NCBI GenBank assembly: GCA_945787885.1
Contig: CALZJF010000004.1
Coordinates: 1-64,000 of the forward strand
Reading direction: 5' to 3'
From: an uncultured Bacteroidales bacterium
Lineage (GTDB): Bacteria > Bacteroidota > Bacteroidia > Bacteroidales > Bacteroidaceae
DNA length: 64,000 nt
Shown here: piece by piece, positions 34,878 to 43,451 of the stretch
Numbering within the stretch: the first letter of the stretch is position 1
Layout of the letters: each line of letters starts with the position of its first letter
Program-made: the position numbers and the translations under genes
The notes under the pieces: generated by a model
Seen by the model: the letters and a program-made list of their open reading frames with translations, nothing else
Told to the model about the DNA's origin: nothing
Databases searched by the model: none

Positions 34878-37580
34878 TCAGAACGTGGCGCGGAGCATGA
34901 AGCGTATGCCCCACTTCTGCGTGTCGCCGTAGATGCTGCCGGCATCGTTGATGTAGGTGATGCGGTGTACATACTGAATCCAGAGAATCTTGAAGATATT
35001 ATGGATGCCGACGTATGCTTCCACGTAAGGCTTCTTGATGTCCATCACCTGCGTCTGCTGCTGGTAGGCTCCCGTCAGCGGATTGAAGCGCGAGGGGAAG
35101 TAGAAGAGGTCAGTGCGCTGGCTGTTCTTGGCCAGATAGGGGTTGTTGCCATCGGTGAGATGGCCCCACAGGCAGTTGACGCCGAAATATTCGCGCCACT
35201 TCAGGCGACGCAGGAGGGGAATGCGATTGAGGATTTTGCCGTTGAGGTCCCACTGCGCCATGAGGCTGACATAGCGGTCGTTGAGGAACTCCATGTTCTT
35301 AATCAGCATGAACATGTTGTCCTCGCGGATGTAGCTCGTGTTTGCCCAGGGCGTGCAGAGGAGGGGGAAGGGAACCTTGTTCCACTGTGCTCCCGCCTTC
35401 AGGCGAGTGTCGATTTTTCCCCACGACTTCACCCACCAACGCTTGTAGAGCTCGATTTCGGTGATGTTGTAGGTATAGTCGCTCCATACGCCTTTCAGAC
35501 CGACGGTGTGCGAGAGGCCGAAGAGGGGGGCTTCCTTGTTGAGAAGGATGCGGCGCTGCTTCGTGTTGAGATATTCCACGCCGGGCTGCCACTGGAAGGA
35601 GAAGGTGAAGTCAGTGGTGGTGAGATAGCGGCGGTTGAGCTGGCCGAGGGTCTGACCGCCAGCCTCGGGGATATTCGGAGTGCCGGGAGCGCAGTCGATG
35701 ATGCCGAACGGGCGCGTGAAATAGTTGCCATCGCTCATCAGCTGATGCAGGCCGTTCGCCACGGGCTGATAGAAGAGGGCGGAGGTGGGCTCATTGCGGT
35801 CGTGGCTGAGCTTCCACGTGGCGCGGATGCCGTTCTCCCACTCGGAATCGTAGAAGAGGCGGAAGTTTTCGTTATACATCATGTGGTCCACCTTCGACCA
35901 TTTCAGTGCCACGAAGACGTTGTCTTTGTCCGTGGGAAGATGGATGTCAGAGGGCGACATCACATCGTTCGTGTAGGAGAACGTGAGATTGCGCATGGGA
36001 TACTCGCGCGGCAGGTATTTCTTCTTGTTGAAGGAGTAGGTCAGCTCGCCCTTTCCCTTCCACTTCTCATCCTTGAAGCCGTATGCCACATAGCCATTGA
36101 AGAAGAAATGGGGGTTGAGATTGGCGGTGGAGAGGAGCGAAGCCCTGAGGCGGAGGCCATCCACGTCGCTGTGCGATATGGTGGTATTGACGGGGCCATA
36201 GTCGATCTTGCTGCCCTTCTTGGGATCGAGGGTGGTTTCGACATAGTTTTCGATGAAGGCCTTGGCCACCCAGATGATGGGCTTGAAGCCCTTCATGTTC
36301 TGCAGGCGTTCGAGGAAGAGGCTGACGCGGTTTTCGCTCTGCGTCAATGTCTCCTTGCGATGCTGCTCCCAGAAGACTTCGTCCTTCATCTGCGCGTCGG
36401 CCATCATCTTCGTCTTGCCCTTGATTTTGAACGTAGCATCGGGGATGGGGCTGAAGTCGAACTTGGAATAGTCGGTGACGCGGCGTGCCTGCAACTTCAG
36501 GCCTTTGTTGACGACTTTCATGACGAGGAGCATGCGGTCAGACGTGCGCACCTGCTCGCCCGATGGGAGCTGCTCATAGTCTTGCTCCACCTTCATCAAA
36601 TCTACGAAGTTCACGCCCGTATGCACGGGAACTCCCATCGAAACGCGCTTGACGCGGTAGGTGGAGTCGGCAGTGATGTAGAGGTCGCCGCTGAAGCCGA
36701 AGTCCTGGCTGTTGTTGGGGGTGAACTGCACTTCTATGCACTTCGTGCCATCGATGAAGAGGGTGTCGGTGAGGAAATAGCGGTAAAAGGCGATGGCATC
36801 CTTTGACGAAAGGGGCGAGATAAAATGATATTGGAGCAGGCGGATATTGTCGTCGTAGAGATTTATCTCAGTGAAGAAGTCGTTGAGCAACTGCGTCATG
36901 ATGTCGCCCGTATTGAAGAGTTCGGTGATGCCGTCCTCGCGCTTGCCGACTACGACGGTCTTTTCCGTATCGTCCGCCTTGCGGTAGATGAGGTTCGACA
37001 CGGTTTCTTCCACAATCAGGGGTAGGATGAGCTTGCCCGACTCTGGCGAGAGCTCCACGTGCTCCTTCAGGAAGGGCATACGCTTGAACTTTCCCTCCTC
37101 GAACACCTTGGGCGTCACGTCGGCGAGGGCAAAGTTGAGCTTGTTGTATTGCTCGATGTTGTAATAGTCGTGCTGCTTGAGGTCCTGAAACTTCTTGGCA
37201 GCAATGACTTTTCGCATGAGTTCGACGGCAGGATTGTTCTTCCGGCTGTACTTCGTCTTCTTGGCGGTCACGGTAGCCTCGCCGAAACTGAGGTCGAGGG
37301 GCTGTAGCTTGATGTTGAGCGCCTCGCCGGGCGTAGGCTTTACGCTGTAGGTTTCGTAGCCAACGCAGGAGACGGTGAGCTTTTTCCCAGCTCGGTAGGC
37401 AAGGCTGAAATGCCCTTCGAGGTCAGTCTGCACGCCTTCGCGCGTGCCTTCGTAGAAGACATTGACAAAGGGTGCGGCTTCGCCCGTCTTGGCATCATAG
37501 ACGTTTCCGGCTATTCGCTGTGCTGCCATCTGCAGCACGACGGAGAGGGAGAGTAGAACAAGGCTGAGTATGCGCTTCAT
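34878..37580 (-). CDS. DUF5686 protein with carboxypeptidase-like regulatory domain
   Basis: Exported outer-membrane-associated protein of 900 residues. Signal peptide MKRILSLVLLSLSVVLQMAAQ; then a CarboxypepD_reg-like beta domain (about 22-100: RIAGNVYDAKTGEAAPFVNVFYEG ... GHFSLAYRAG), as in TonB-dependent receptors. The remaining 800 residues match the DUF5686 pattern, with the KKTKYSRKNNPAVELMRKVIA motif near its start, a long beta-rich C-terminal section that reads like an outer-membrane barrel, and the end KWGIRFMLRATF. Function unknown in the family; widespread in Bacteroidetes. Monocistronic: its own promoter box at 37790 and a terminator at 34804. Confidence 0.92.
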   Translation of the reverse strand: MKRILSLVLLSLSVVLQMAAQRIAGNVYDAKTGEAAPFVNVFYEGTREGVQTDLEGHFSLAYRAGKKLTVSCVGYETYSVKPTPGEALNIKLQPLDLSFGEATVTAKKTKYSRKNNPAVELMRKVIAAKKFQDLKQHDYYNIEQYNKLNFALADVTPKVFEEGKFKRMPFLKEHVELSPESGKLILPLIVEETVSNLIYRKADDTEKTVVVGKREDGITELFNTGDIMTQLLNDFFTEINLYDDNIRLLQYHFISPLSSKDAIAFYRYFLTDTLFIDGTKCIEVQFTPNNSQDFGFSGDLYITADSTYRVKRVSMGVPVHTGVNFVDLMKVEQDYEQLPSGEQVRTSDRMLLVMKVVNKGLKLQARRVTDYSKFDFSPIPDATFKIKGKTKMMADAQMKDEVFWEQHRKETLTQSENRVSLFLERLQNMKGFKPIIWVAKAFIENYVETTLDPKKGSKIDYGPVNTTISHSDVDGLRLRASLLSTANLNPHFFFNGYVAYGFKDEKWKGKGELTYSFNKKKYLPREYPMRNLTFSYTNDVMSPSDIHLPTDKDNVFVALKWSKVDHMMYNENFRLFYDSEWENGIRATWKLSHDRNEPTSALFYQPVANGLHQLMSDGNYFTRPFGIIDCAPGTPNIPEAGGQTLGQLNRRYLTTTDFTFSFQWQPGVEYLNTKQRRILLNKEAPLFGLSHTVGLKGVWSDYTYNITEIELYKRWWVKSWGKIDTRLKAGAQWNKVPFPLLCTPWANTSYIREDNMFMLIKNMEFLNDRYVSLMAQWDLNGKILNRIPLLRRLKWREYFGVNCLWGHLTDGNNPYLAKNSQRTDLFYFPSRFNPLTGAYQQQTQVMDIKKPYVEAYVGIHNIFKILWIQYVHRITYINDAGSIYGDTQKWGIRFMLRATF

Positions 37581-37937
37581 GTGGAGGAATGTAGGGAAAT
37601 ATCTGCTTTGAAAAAAAGGGAATGGGGTGTGGGAGTGGCTGGTTTCTCCGTACTACACATTATATATAATGCGCGCGCACGCACATACACGCGTGCGCAC
37701 GGGAGAAACGGGCCTGCGGACGCAGGAAGAGCAGGCGTAAAGGGCGCGTTCTGTGGGCGTTACGCCTGCCAAACCCCATAAATCAGGTGCAAAACTACAA
37801 AAAGGAATATGGTTTTTCTCTATGCTCTTTTCGTTTTCATCCCTAATTTGATTATCTTTGGGAATATTTGCCACACGGAGAAACGAAAAAAGAAATTATC
37901 ACTCAACGTCGCTGTGCGTCATTTCGGCCAAAAACAA
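37581..37937. other. Promoter region of the DUF5686 gene with alternating tract
   Basis: Holds an ATTATATATAATGCGCGCGC tract near 37660 followed by ACGCGTGCGCAC, a second alternating purine-pyrimidine region like that at 6166. It lies within the likely leader of DUF5686. Also a plus-strand TATCTTTG at 37853 with no gene behind it. No gene seen. Confidence 0.5.
37790..37797 (-). promoter_or_regulatory. -7 promoter box of the DUF5686 gene
   Basis: TAGTTTTG on the minus strand, 210 bp upstream of the start at 37580. Confidence 0.45.
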
Positions 37938-37987
37938 TGCGCCGCAGGGATTCCCTCAGCATGATTGAAGGGAAAACCTGCGGCGCA
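37938..37987 (-). terminator. Terminator of the T9SS-type protein gene
   Basis: Perfect 11-bp outer stem TGCGCCGCAGG / CCTGCGGCGCA plus an inner TTCCCT / AGGGAA pairing. Read on the minus strand it is followed by TTGTTTTT. It lies 42 bp after the stop at 38029. Confidence 0.75.
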
Positions 37988-38028
37988 GATATCAGTTAGA
38001 CCTTCAGGTCATTACAACCTGAGCGGCA

Positions 38029-41000
38029 TTACTTGACGAAGTACTTCTTACCGTTGATGATGTAGAGACCAGCGGGGAGGTTCTTCACGCTGTTCATGCG
38101 AACACCGGAGATGCTGTAGATGCTGTTGTTAGCCTTGTTGTCGATGACAATGTTGGCGATACCGGCAATCGTGCCTTCTGCGGGGATGAAGGCATCGCCC
38201 TGCTGGGTAGTAGCAGGAACACCACCGAAGTAACCCGTGTTAGGAGCTACGACGTCGCTGTTAGAGCCCTCGGAGAGGAGGATGCTCGTGTGGGCAGCGT
38301 TGAACAGACCTGCACCAGCGGGAACAGCGGTCTTCTCGAATACGGGGAAGAGACCGTTTACAGCCTCGAGTGCGGTGTGAGTGGGAACGAATTCCTCGAA
38401 CGATTCAGCAGCGGGATAGAAGAATGCCTTGCTTTCACCAGCGAGGCTCTCGCCCGGAACGAATACGTAAGCCTGACCTGCTGCCAGCAGTCCTTCCTCA
38501 GCCTTGAGCTGAACATTGTTTTCAGCATCCTGACCGAGAACGCTGTAGAACTTACCATCCGCGAAGATAGAAGGCTCAACGTTTACACCTACGGTGAAGG
38601 TGAATACCTGAGGAGCATCCTTCACCTGAAGGTTCATGCACATACCATGCTCGTAGAGGTCAGACCAAACGGCCTCAATGTCCTGAGCTACGAACTCCCA
38701 TGCGCTGTTGTCGCGGCCACTTGCAGAGTTCCACGTTACAACACCACCGTTGGGCTGTGCGTTCACATAGAGATAGTCGCCATTGTAAGCGTCTTCCTCA
38801 GCTACAACGAGGTTGAAGCAACCCTCAGTGTTGGCAAAGCGGAGCTTGAAGACGTAGGGCTCGGGAGTCTGAACGATTGCGTCCGTCTCAGAGGCGGGAG
38901 CAAGGTAGAGACCCGTGTAAAGGTTCTTGTAGGTATAGCCACCATCTACCTTCTCTACATACCAGTAAGCACCGGGACGAGAAGCTACGACGGGATCATC
39001 TACATAAACATCACCGTCCTTTACGCGGCCACCCTTGTCCACACGTACCTTGGCGGAAGAGTTCATGGCAATCATGACTTCGCCCTCTACGTTAACAGCC
39101 GAGCTCTTGCTCTTGAGCATGTAGTAGCCGTTAGCGGGCTTGATGAGTGCATCCTGGAAGGCATCGATAGCAGCCTGGAGAGCATTCTTGGCAGTGGTGA
39201 TTTCATCAACGGACATACCGCCCTTGTAAGCAGCCTTGGCAGCGTCGATGGCAGTCTGGAGAGCGTCGATGGCGGTCTGGGGGAAGTAGCCCGGCTTATC
39301 GCCAGCTACGGCAGCATCGTGAGCAGCCTGAGCAGCATTGATAAGTTCGAGGAGCGAATCGGGATTAGGAATAGCAGCCTTCAGAGCGTCGATGGCAGCG
39401 CGGAGAGCATCGATGGTCTCCTGCGTAGCGAGCTCGTCGGCCAGCTCTTCTTCAGCCACTTCCACGAGGCCGTCAACAGCCTTGCGCAGAGCCTCGTCGG
39501 CACAATAGTAAGGAGAAAGGGGATCTTCCACGATAGCCCAAGGCTGCTCGCCCTCGTAAGCGCGGAGCTCGGAGAGGTTGAAGTACATACCGGCAGAGCC
39601 ACCGTCAGAATAGGTATGGAAGACATCGAAACGAACGTGGCTGTAGCCCAGCTTCGTGGTGAACCATCCGGCGTAGCTCAAGCTCTCGCCCTCTTCCAGA
39701 CCGGTATTGTAAGCGTTCCAATACCAGTTCACCTCGATAGAATCGTTGATGAGGGTCCAGCTTTCACCGTCGTTAGAGCCGTAAACCTTTACAGAGAAAG
39801 GAACACCTTGGTATTGATTCGAGCGGGTGGCCATCTTCACGGTTACGGCATCCACCTTCTTCTGCAGGTCGAGCTGGAGGTTGTGGAGCGACCATACTTC
39901 TTCGCCCGTCTCAGGATCTACCTCCTTGGGAGAAGCGCTCTCATGCCAAGAAGAGTGCCAGAGGTTCTTCACATAACCGTCAACGAGTACGCCGAGGTCT
40001 GCACCTTCATCAGGGTCAGAAGCGTTGGATTTGATCTGGTCGACCGAGGTCACGAGACCATCCACCTCGCTGAAGTCGAGCCACTTCTGTACTTCGTCAG
40101 AAGTAGAATAAGATACGGTCTTGCCATCGAGAGCAAGCTCTTCGTTGATATTGTCATCCTTCAGGTCCTGAGCCTCCTGTACGAGCTTCTCGAGCTTGTT
40201 GTTGAGTTCGGGCTGGAGAGCATTCTCTTCGATGAGCTTGAGGTCTTCTTCCGTCACGGTGCGGATGGTCCAGCAGGAAGCCGGTGCAGTCTTTTCCCAT
40301 GCCACGGTGTTGGCATAGTCGCCAGCAGCATGGATACCGGAAACTACACCATTGCAAACCCAGTTGTTATCATTGAAGAGGGTCCAGAATCCAGGATTCT
40401 CGGGGCTGGGCTCCATGGTGTAGAGGTCAATCTCCTTGTCGAGGTCAGCCTCAGCTACAGAGGGCACCTGCTTGTTTTTGGTGTCAATCACGTGGATGTA
40501 GCGACCCGTAGCATAGTTCTTGAAGTAGTAGCGGTTCTTCACAGGCGAATCGATTACCTGCCATACCATGTACTTCAGACCGCGCTGCTTATACCAGTCG
40601 TCGCCCTCAAGCTCACCGTCATAAACGAAGGTGTCGTTGACGTTCGTGCCATTAGCAGAAGAGAAGCACCACTTCAGACCGTTCTTCGTAGCGTTAGCAT
40701 AGGTCTTGGTATCGCCATCGATATTGTTAAAGTTCTCATAGAGCGCACCGCCCTTCGGGTCACGCCAGCTGGTGAAGATATAGTAGCCGGCCTGGAAGGG
40801 CACGAAGCTGTCGAGGAGAGCCTGATAAGCCTTGAGGAGCGCATCGGCGAGTGCCTCGGCATTGCCCTCGTTGGCATCCTGGCAAGCATCCCAGGCAAGC
40901 TGAAGTGCCTCCAGAGCCTCTTCGCTGTACTGGCCGGGGTTGATACCCGTCTCGTACGCAGCAGCGTCGAAGCCGTTGGGGAAGAGTTCAGCCATCACAG

Positions 41001-41703
41001 CATCGAGATAGCTGAGGGCATCCATCTGGTGAACAGGATAAATGAGCCAAGCGTTCGTGTTGTAGTTCGTACCGCGCGATACGTTGCCAGTGGTAGCGCC
41101 AGAGCCAAGTCCGAGCAGATAGGTGTAAGTGCTGTACTGGTCAGTAGCATCGTCAGCATTTGCCGATACGATGATGACAGCCTCGTCAGCAGCACAGTAA
41201 GTAACGTTAGAAAGGTCGAAGGCCTCACCATTGGCCTTAGCCTCTGCCAGATAAGCAGCCACGCCGGTCAGGTCTTCTTCGCTGTCCTCGGGCGTGTAGC
41301 TGTAGTCGCTCTCCACCACATGAGGGGTCTTCACGCAAACCTTCCAAGCACGGTTGGAGGAGGTTCCGTAGAAATTGTCGTTACCCGGACCATAGAGGTA
41401 GTTGCCCTCACTGTCCTTGATGAGGTAAACCGGCGAACCATCAGCGGCCTTTTCGCCAGTAGCCTCGAAGGTGTACAGGCTGGCAGTGGTCAGGTGGCTG
41501 GTGAAATTAAAGCCAGTGCCCGTCAGGAATGAATAAGTTCCTGCCAACTGCGCCTGTCCGCCCTGGAAAGCATACTGCACTCCCACTTCGATGTTCTCGG
41601 CAGAGACTGCATCGTCAGTCTGGTAGTAACGCTCAGCAGAAGCGGTCATACTTCCTGCGGCAAAGAGCGATGCCACAGCAAGAAGCTGTAAACTTTTCTT
41701 CAT
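38029..41703 (-). CDS. Large secreted protein with FIVAR/F5-8C-like domains and T9SS-type C-terminal domain
   Basis: The start at 41703 gives MKKSLQLLAVASLFAAGSMTASAE, a signal peptide; the longer frame upstream runs through 21-bp repeats. Of 1224 residues, the centre (about 620-760) is an F5/8 type C (discoidin-like) segment, SLHNLQLDLQKKVDAVTVKMATRSNQYQGVPFSVKVYGSNDG. About 780-900 holds FIVAR-like Ala/Asp-rich helical repeats (ALQTAIDAAKAAY). The end IYSISGVRMNSVKNLPAGLY plus IINGKKYFVK is a short type IX secretion sorting domain. It would be exported by Sec, passed through T9SS and attached to the cell surface. Probably glycan- or host-binding. No T9SS machinery gene is in the window. Confidence 0.92.
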   Translation of the reverse strand: MKKSLQLLAVASLFAAGSMTASAERYYQTDDAVSAENIEVGVQYAFQGGQAQLAGTYSFLTGTGFNFTSHLTTASLYTFEATGEKAADGSPVYLIKDSEGNYLYGPGNDNFYGTSSNRAWKVCVKTPHVVESDYSYTPEDSEEDLTGVAAYLAEAKANGEAFDLSNVTYCAADEAVIIVSANADDATDQYSTYTYLLGLGSGATTGNVSRGTNYNTNAWLIYPVHQMDALSYLDAVMAELFPNGFDAAAYETGINPGQYSEEALEALQLAWDACQDANEGNAEALADALLKAYQALLDSFVPFQAGYYIFTSWRDPKGGALYENFNNIDGDTKTYANATKNGLKWCFSSANGTNVNDTFVYDGELEGDDWYKQRGLKYMVWQVIDSPVKNRYYFKNYATGRYIHVIDTKNKQVPSVAEADLDKEIDLYTMEPSPENPGFWTLFNDNNWVCNGVVSGIHAAGDYANTVAWEKTAPASCWTIRTVTEEDLKLIEENALQPELNNKLEKLVQEAQDLKDDNINEELALDGKTVSYSTSDEVQKWLDFSEVDGLVTSVDQIKSNASDPDEGADLGVLVDGYVKNLWHSSWHESASPKEVDPETGEEVWSLHNLQLDLQKKVDAVTVKMATRSNQYQGVPFSVKVYGSNDGESWTLINDSIEVNWYWNAYNTGLEEGESLSYAGWFTTKLGYSHVRFDVFHTYSDGGSAGMYFNLSELRAYEGEQPWAIVEDPLSPYYCADEALRKAVDGLVEVAEEELADELATQETIDALRAAIDALKAAIPNPDSLLELINAAQAAHDAAVAGDKPGYFPQTAIDALQTAIDAAKAAYKGGMSVDEITTAKNALQAAIDAFQDALIKPANGYYMLKSKSSAVNVEGEVMIAMNSSAKVRVDKGGRVKDGDVYVDDPVVASRPGAYWYVEKVDGGYTYKNLYTGLYLAPASETDAIVQTPEPYVFKLRFANTEGCFNLVVAEEDAYNGDYLYVNAQPNGGVVTWNSASGRDNSAWEFVAQDIEAVWSDLYEHGMCMNLQVKDAPQVFTFTVGVNVEPSIFADGKFYSVLGQDAENNVQLKAEEGLLAAGQAYVFVPGESLAGESKAFFYPAAESFEEFVPTHTALEAVNGLFPVFEKTAVPAGAGLFNAAHTSILLSEGSNSDVVAPNTGYFGGVPATTQQGDAFIPAEGTIAGIANIVIDNKANNSIYSISGVRMNSVKNLPAGLYIINGKKYFVK

Positions 41704-41786
41704 AGAACGAGAATTTAAGTGAAATAATAATAAAAGAAATATGATGTAAAAAAATAGATTTGCATATTCCCATCTCTTGGAGACGC

Positions 41787-41864
41787 CTGCTTCTGAACAA
41801 AAGACACCTACTTCTGAATAGAAGATGCCTGCTTCTGAATAGAAGACGCCCACTTCTGAATATG
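41787..41864 (-). repeat. 21-bp x 4 tandem repeat in the leader of the T9SS-type gene
   Basis: Units start at 41787, 41808, 41829 and 41850 (CTGCTTCTGAATAGAAGACG form). Units two and three contain the inverted repeat CTTCT/AGAAG, so the leader mRNA could form repeated small hairpins. Located 84-160 nt upstream of the start codon, downstream of the presumed promoter. Confidence 0.75.
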
Positions 41865-41925
41865 TCTTTCAATCGAACGCCCGCGCCTGACATACATTTC
41901 GCGCGCGCCCTATACTTGGTGCGTG

Positions 41926-41933
41926 CAAATTTA
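41926..41933 (-). promoter_or_regulatory. -7 promoter box of the T9SS-type gene
   Basis: TAAATTTG on the minus strand. It implies a leader of about 215 nt including the 21-bp repeats. Confidence 0.5.
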
Positions 41934-42093
41934 CGGCAAAGAATTGAAAAAGTGATGACTTTTGGAACGTTTATTCAACGAACAGGGCTGATTTATGGTC
42001 ATTCTGACTTCAAAAGTGGCCACAAATCATCGAAGAAAAGCCTGCATGCGCGAAAAGTGAATGGAATGTCACAGCAGGCTGGCATTGGAACAG

Positions 42094-42169
42094 GCACGGA
42101 GCAAACACGAACAGGCACAGAGCAAGCACAGAGCAGGCACGGAGTAAGCACGAAGCAGGCACGGAGCAG
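42094..42169. repeat. 11-bp minisatellite, seven units
   Basis: Consensus GCACGGAGCAG with variants (GCACAGAGCAA, GCACGGAGTAA, GCACGAAGCAG); six units are 11 bp and one is 10 bp. Not a multiple of three and not coding. One unit equals about one helical turn. Confidence 0.75.
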
Positions 42170-42290
42170 GCTGGAATATTACGAAAAAAGCCCTGGCAGG
42201 CATACAAAACCTGCACAGAGCTTTCGAGAAAATAAAAAAGTCGGGAAACAAATGATTGCTTAACAAATCGTTGCAGAGCAGGCGTTGCAC

Positions 42291-42992
42291 TTACCTCTCC
42301 TTCTGCTCCGCCTTCGCCATGTTCGAGTGCCCCACGACCTTATAGCGCGGCTGCACCTTCGCAGTGAAGTTCTCCGGATTCTTGGCGGCATTCGTCTTAG
42401 CCAACTCTTTGCGGTGGGCATCGCGCTGCTGCCATTCTGCCATAGTGTAGAAGTTTCCGGTGATGGGGTCAACGAGCTGGAGCTCCGGCAACACGAGGTC
42501 CTGACTCTCACGAGCGTAGGGAATGCCGCCCTTCAGCATCGAAGGGTCAGCCAACGAGAGTTCCACGGGGCAAACGCCATCGCGCACCATGTCAATATGC
42601 TTGGCGGCGGCCATCGAAAGGTCAATGACAGCACCCCGGCGGAAAGGTCCGCGGTCGGTGACGGTGACGTACACTTCCTTGCCATTGCGCTTGTTCTTCA
42701 CCTTCAGGACAGTTCCGAACGGCAGGGTGCGGTGGGCGCACGTCAGGGAATCGCGGTGATAAACACTGCCCGAACTGGTGCGTCGCCCGTGCGACTTGTT
42801 ACCGTAGTACGTGGCATTGCCGTTTTTCACCGTTTCCTTGCTGCCATCAGCCAGCATCTCAGCATTGGCGAGGGTGAAGAGCACCACGAGGGTGAGCATC
42901 AGCACCTTGTAGAGCGGGCGAACGGTGAAGCCCGTTGCAATTCGATGGGTGCAGCGGATGGCAAGCATTGGGATGTTTATGAATTTCTGCAT
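42291..42992 (-). CDS. RlpA-family septal ring lytic transglycosylase-like protein
   Basis: 233 residues. The N-terminus carries a hydrophobic segment (about 25-47) that may act as an uncleaved signal. Residues about 58-145 are the RlpA double-psi beta-barrel: GNATYYGNKSHGRRTSSGSVYH, TCAHRTLPFGTVLKVKNKRNGK, VTVTDRGPFRRGAVIDLSMAAAKHI. The Asp of TDRGP and the His of TCAH, important in RlpA and expansin-like folds, are present. No SPOR domain follows; instead there is a 75-residue charged C-terminus. RlpA cleaves naked glycan strands of peptidoglycan at division sites in some bacteria; activity here is only likely. Confidence 0.9.
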   Translation of the reverse strand: MQKFINIPMLAIRCTHRIATGFTVRPLYKVLMLTLVVLFTLANAEMLADGSKETVKNGNATYYGNKSHGRRTSSGSVYHRDSLTCAHRTLPFGTVLKVKNKRNGKEVYVTVTDRGPFRRGAVIDLSMAAAKHIDMVRDGVCPVELSLADPSMLKGGIPYARESQDLVLPELQLVDPITGNFYTMAEWQQRDAHRKELAKTNAAKNPENFTAKVQPRYKVVGHSNMAKAEQKER

Positions 42993-43129
42993 AACTTGTT
43001 GGGACGCTCGCTATTGCTATTATTTATATAGGAGTGAAACATACAACAGGCTTTGCGGGGAAGGGGCGCAACTGGCTGTCTTCGCCTTCCAAAAGCCTAC
43101 CGACGGGAGCGTCCGACCGTCAGGATAAC

Positions 43130-43173
43130 GGCAGAAAACCACACGGTTCAGCACAATCAAACGGTTTTCTGCC
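43130..43173 (-). promoter_or_regulatory. Leader hairpin of the RlpA-like gene
   Basis: Perfect 11-bp inverted repeat GGCAGAAAACC / GGTTTTCTGCC with a 22-nt loop, between the promoter box and the gene. It could act as a leader structure or attenuator; no T-run follows, so termination is uncertain. Confidence 0.45.
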
Positions 43174-43197
43174 AGAAAATTCATTGTTTGACGAGCG

Positions 43198-43205
43198 CAA
43201 AGTTA
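43198..43205 (-). promoter_or_regulatory. -7 promoter box of the RlpA-like gene
   Basis: TAACTTTG on the minus strand, 206 bp upstream of the start. Confidence 0.5.
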
Positions 43206-43333
43206 CGGATTATGGGTAGGGGCGACAACATTTTCTGCAAGATAATCAGCACTTTAACATTCTTTTTGTCAGTTTTAACTATTCGGAGATAGCAAAATTC
43301 TTTTCGGACAGAGCGAATGACAGGCATTCAGCC

Positions 43334-43381
43334 CTTGCGCCCTGAACCCCACGGTGGCAGACCGAAGGTTCAGGGCGCAAG
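43334..43381 (-). terminator. Terminator of the alpha-2-macroglobulin gene
   Basis: Perfect 15-bp stem CTTGCGCCCTGAACC / GGTTCAGGGCGCAAG with an 18-nt loop, about 70 bp after the stop codon at 43452. Confidence 0.65.
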
Positions 43382-43451
43382 CCTGTTCAAGATGTCTGGC
43401 GCGGAGCATCACGCCTCCTGCACGCCTTGCGAAGCCATGCCGTGCGCCGCA

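Larger units (their letters stand above)
41704..42290. other. 587-bp repeat-rich leader and spacer
   Basis: Contains, from the gene outwards: a 21-bp x 4 array (41787-41864), a promoter box (41926), two copies of the AAGTGATGACTTTTGG / AAGTGGCCAC motif family (41946, 41996) and an 11-bp minisatellite (42094-42169). No gene on either strand. Confidence 0.6.
42993..43333. other. Leader and spacer upstream of the RlpA-like gene
   Basis: About 200 nt of leader from the promoter box at 43198 to the start codon at 42992. It contains a hairpin at 43130-43173. No gene seen. Confidence 0.5.

Noticed and set aside
34863..36806. 647-codon plus-strand open frame opposite the DUF5686 gene
   Set aside because: Same reason: shadow of a GC-rich gene, biased to Ala, Glu and Val, no recognisable domain.
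38290..41532. 1080-codon open frame on the plus strand, opposite the T9SS-type gene
   Set aside because: It is the reverse frame of a strongly codon-biased gene with a clear signal peptide and sorting domain; its translation resembles no family and has no signal or start context.
42069..42290. Cys/Leu-rich small protein on the minus strand across the 11-bp minisatellite
   Set aside because: Product of the repeat; no start context, and unit length is out of frame.
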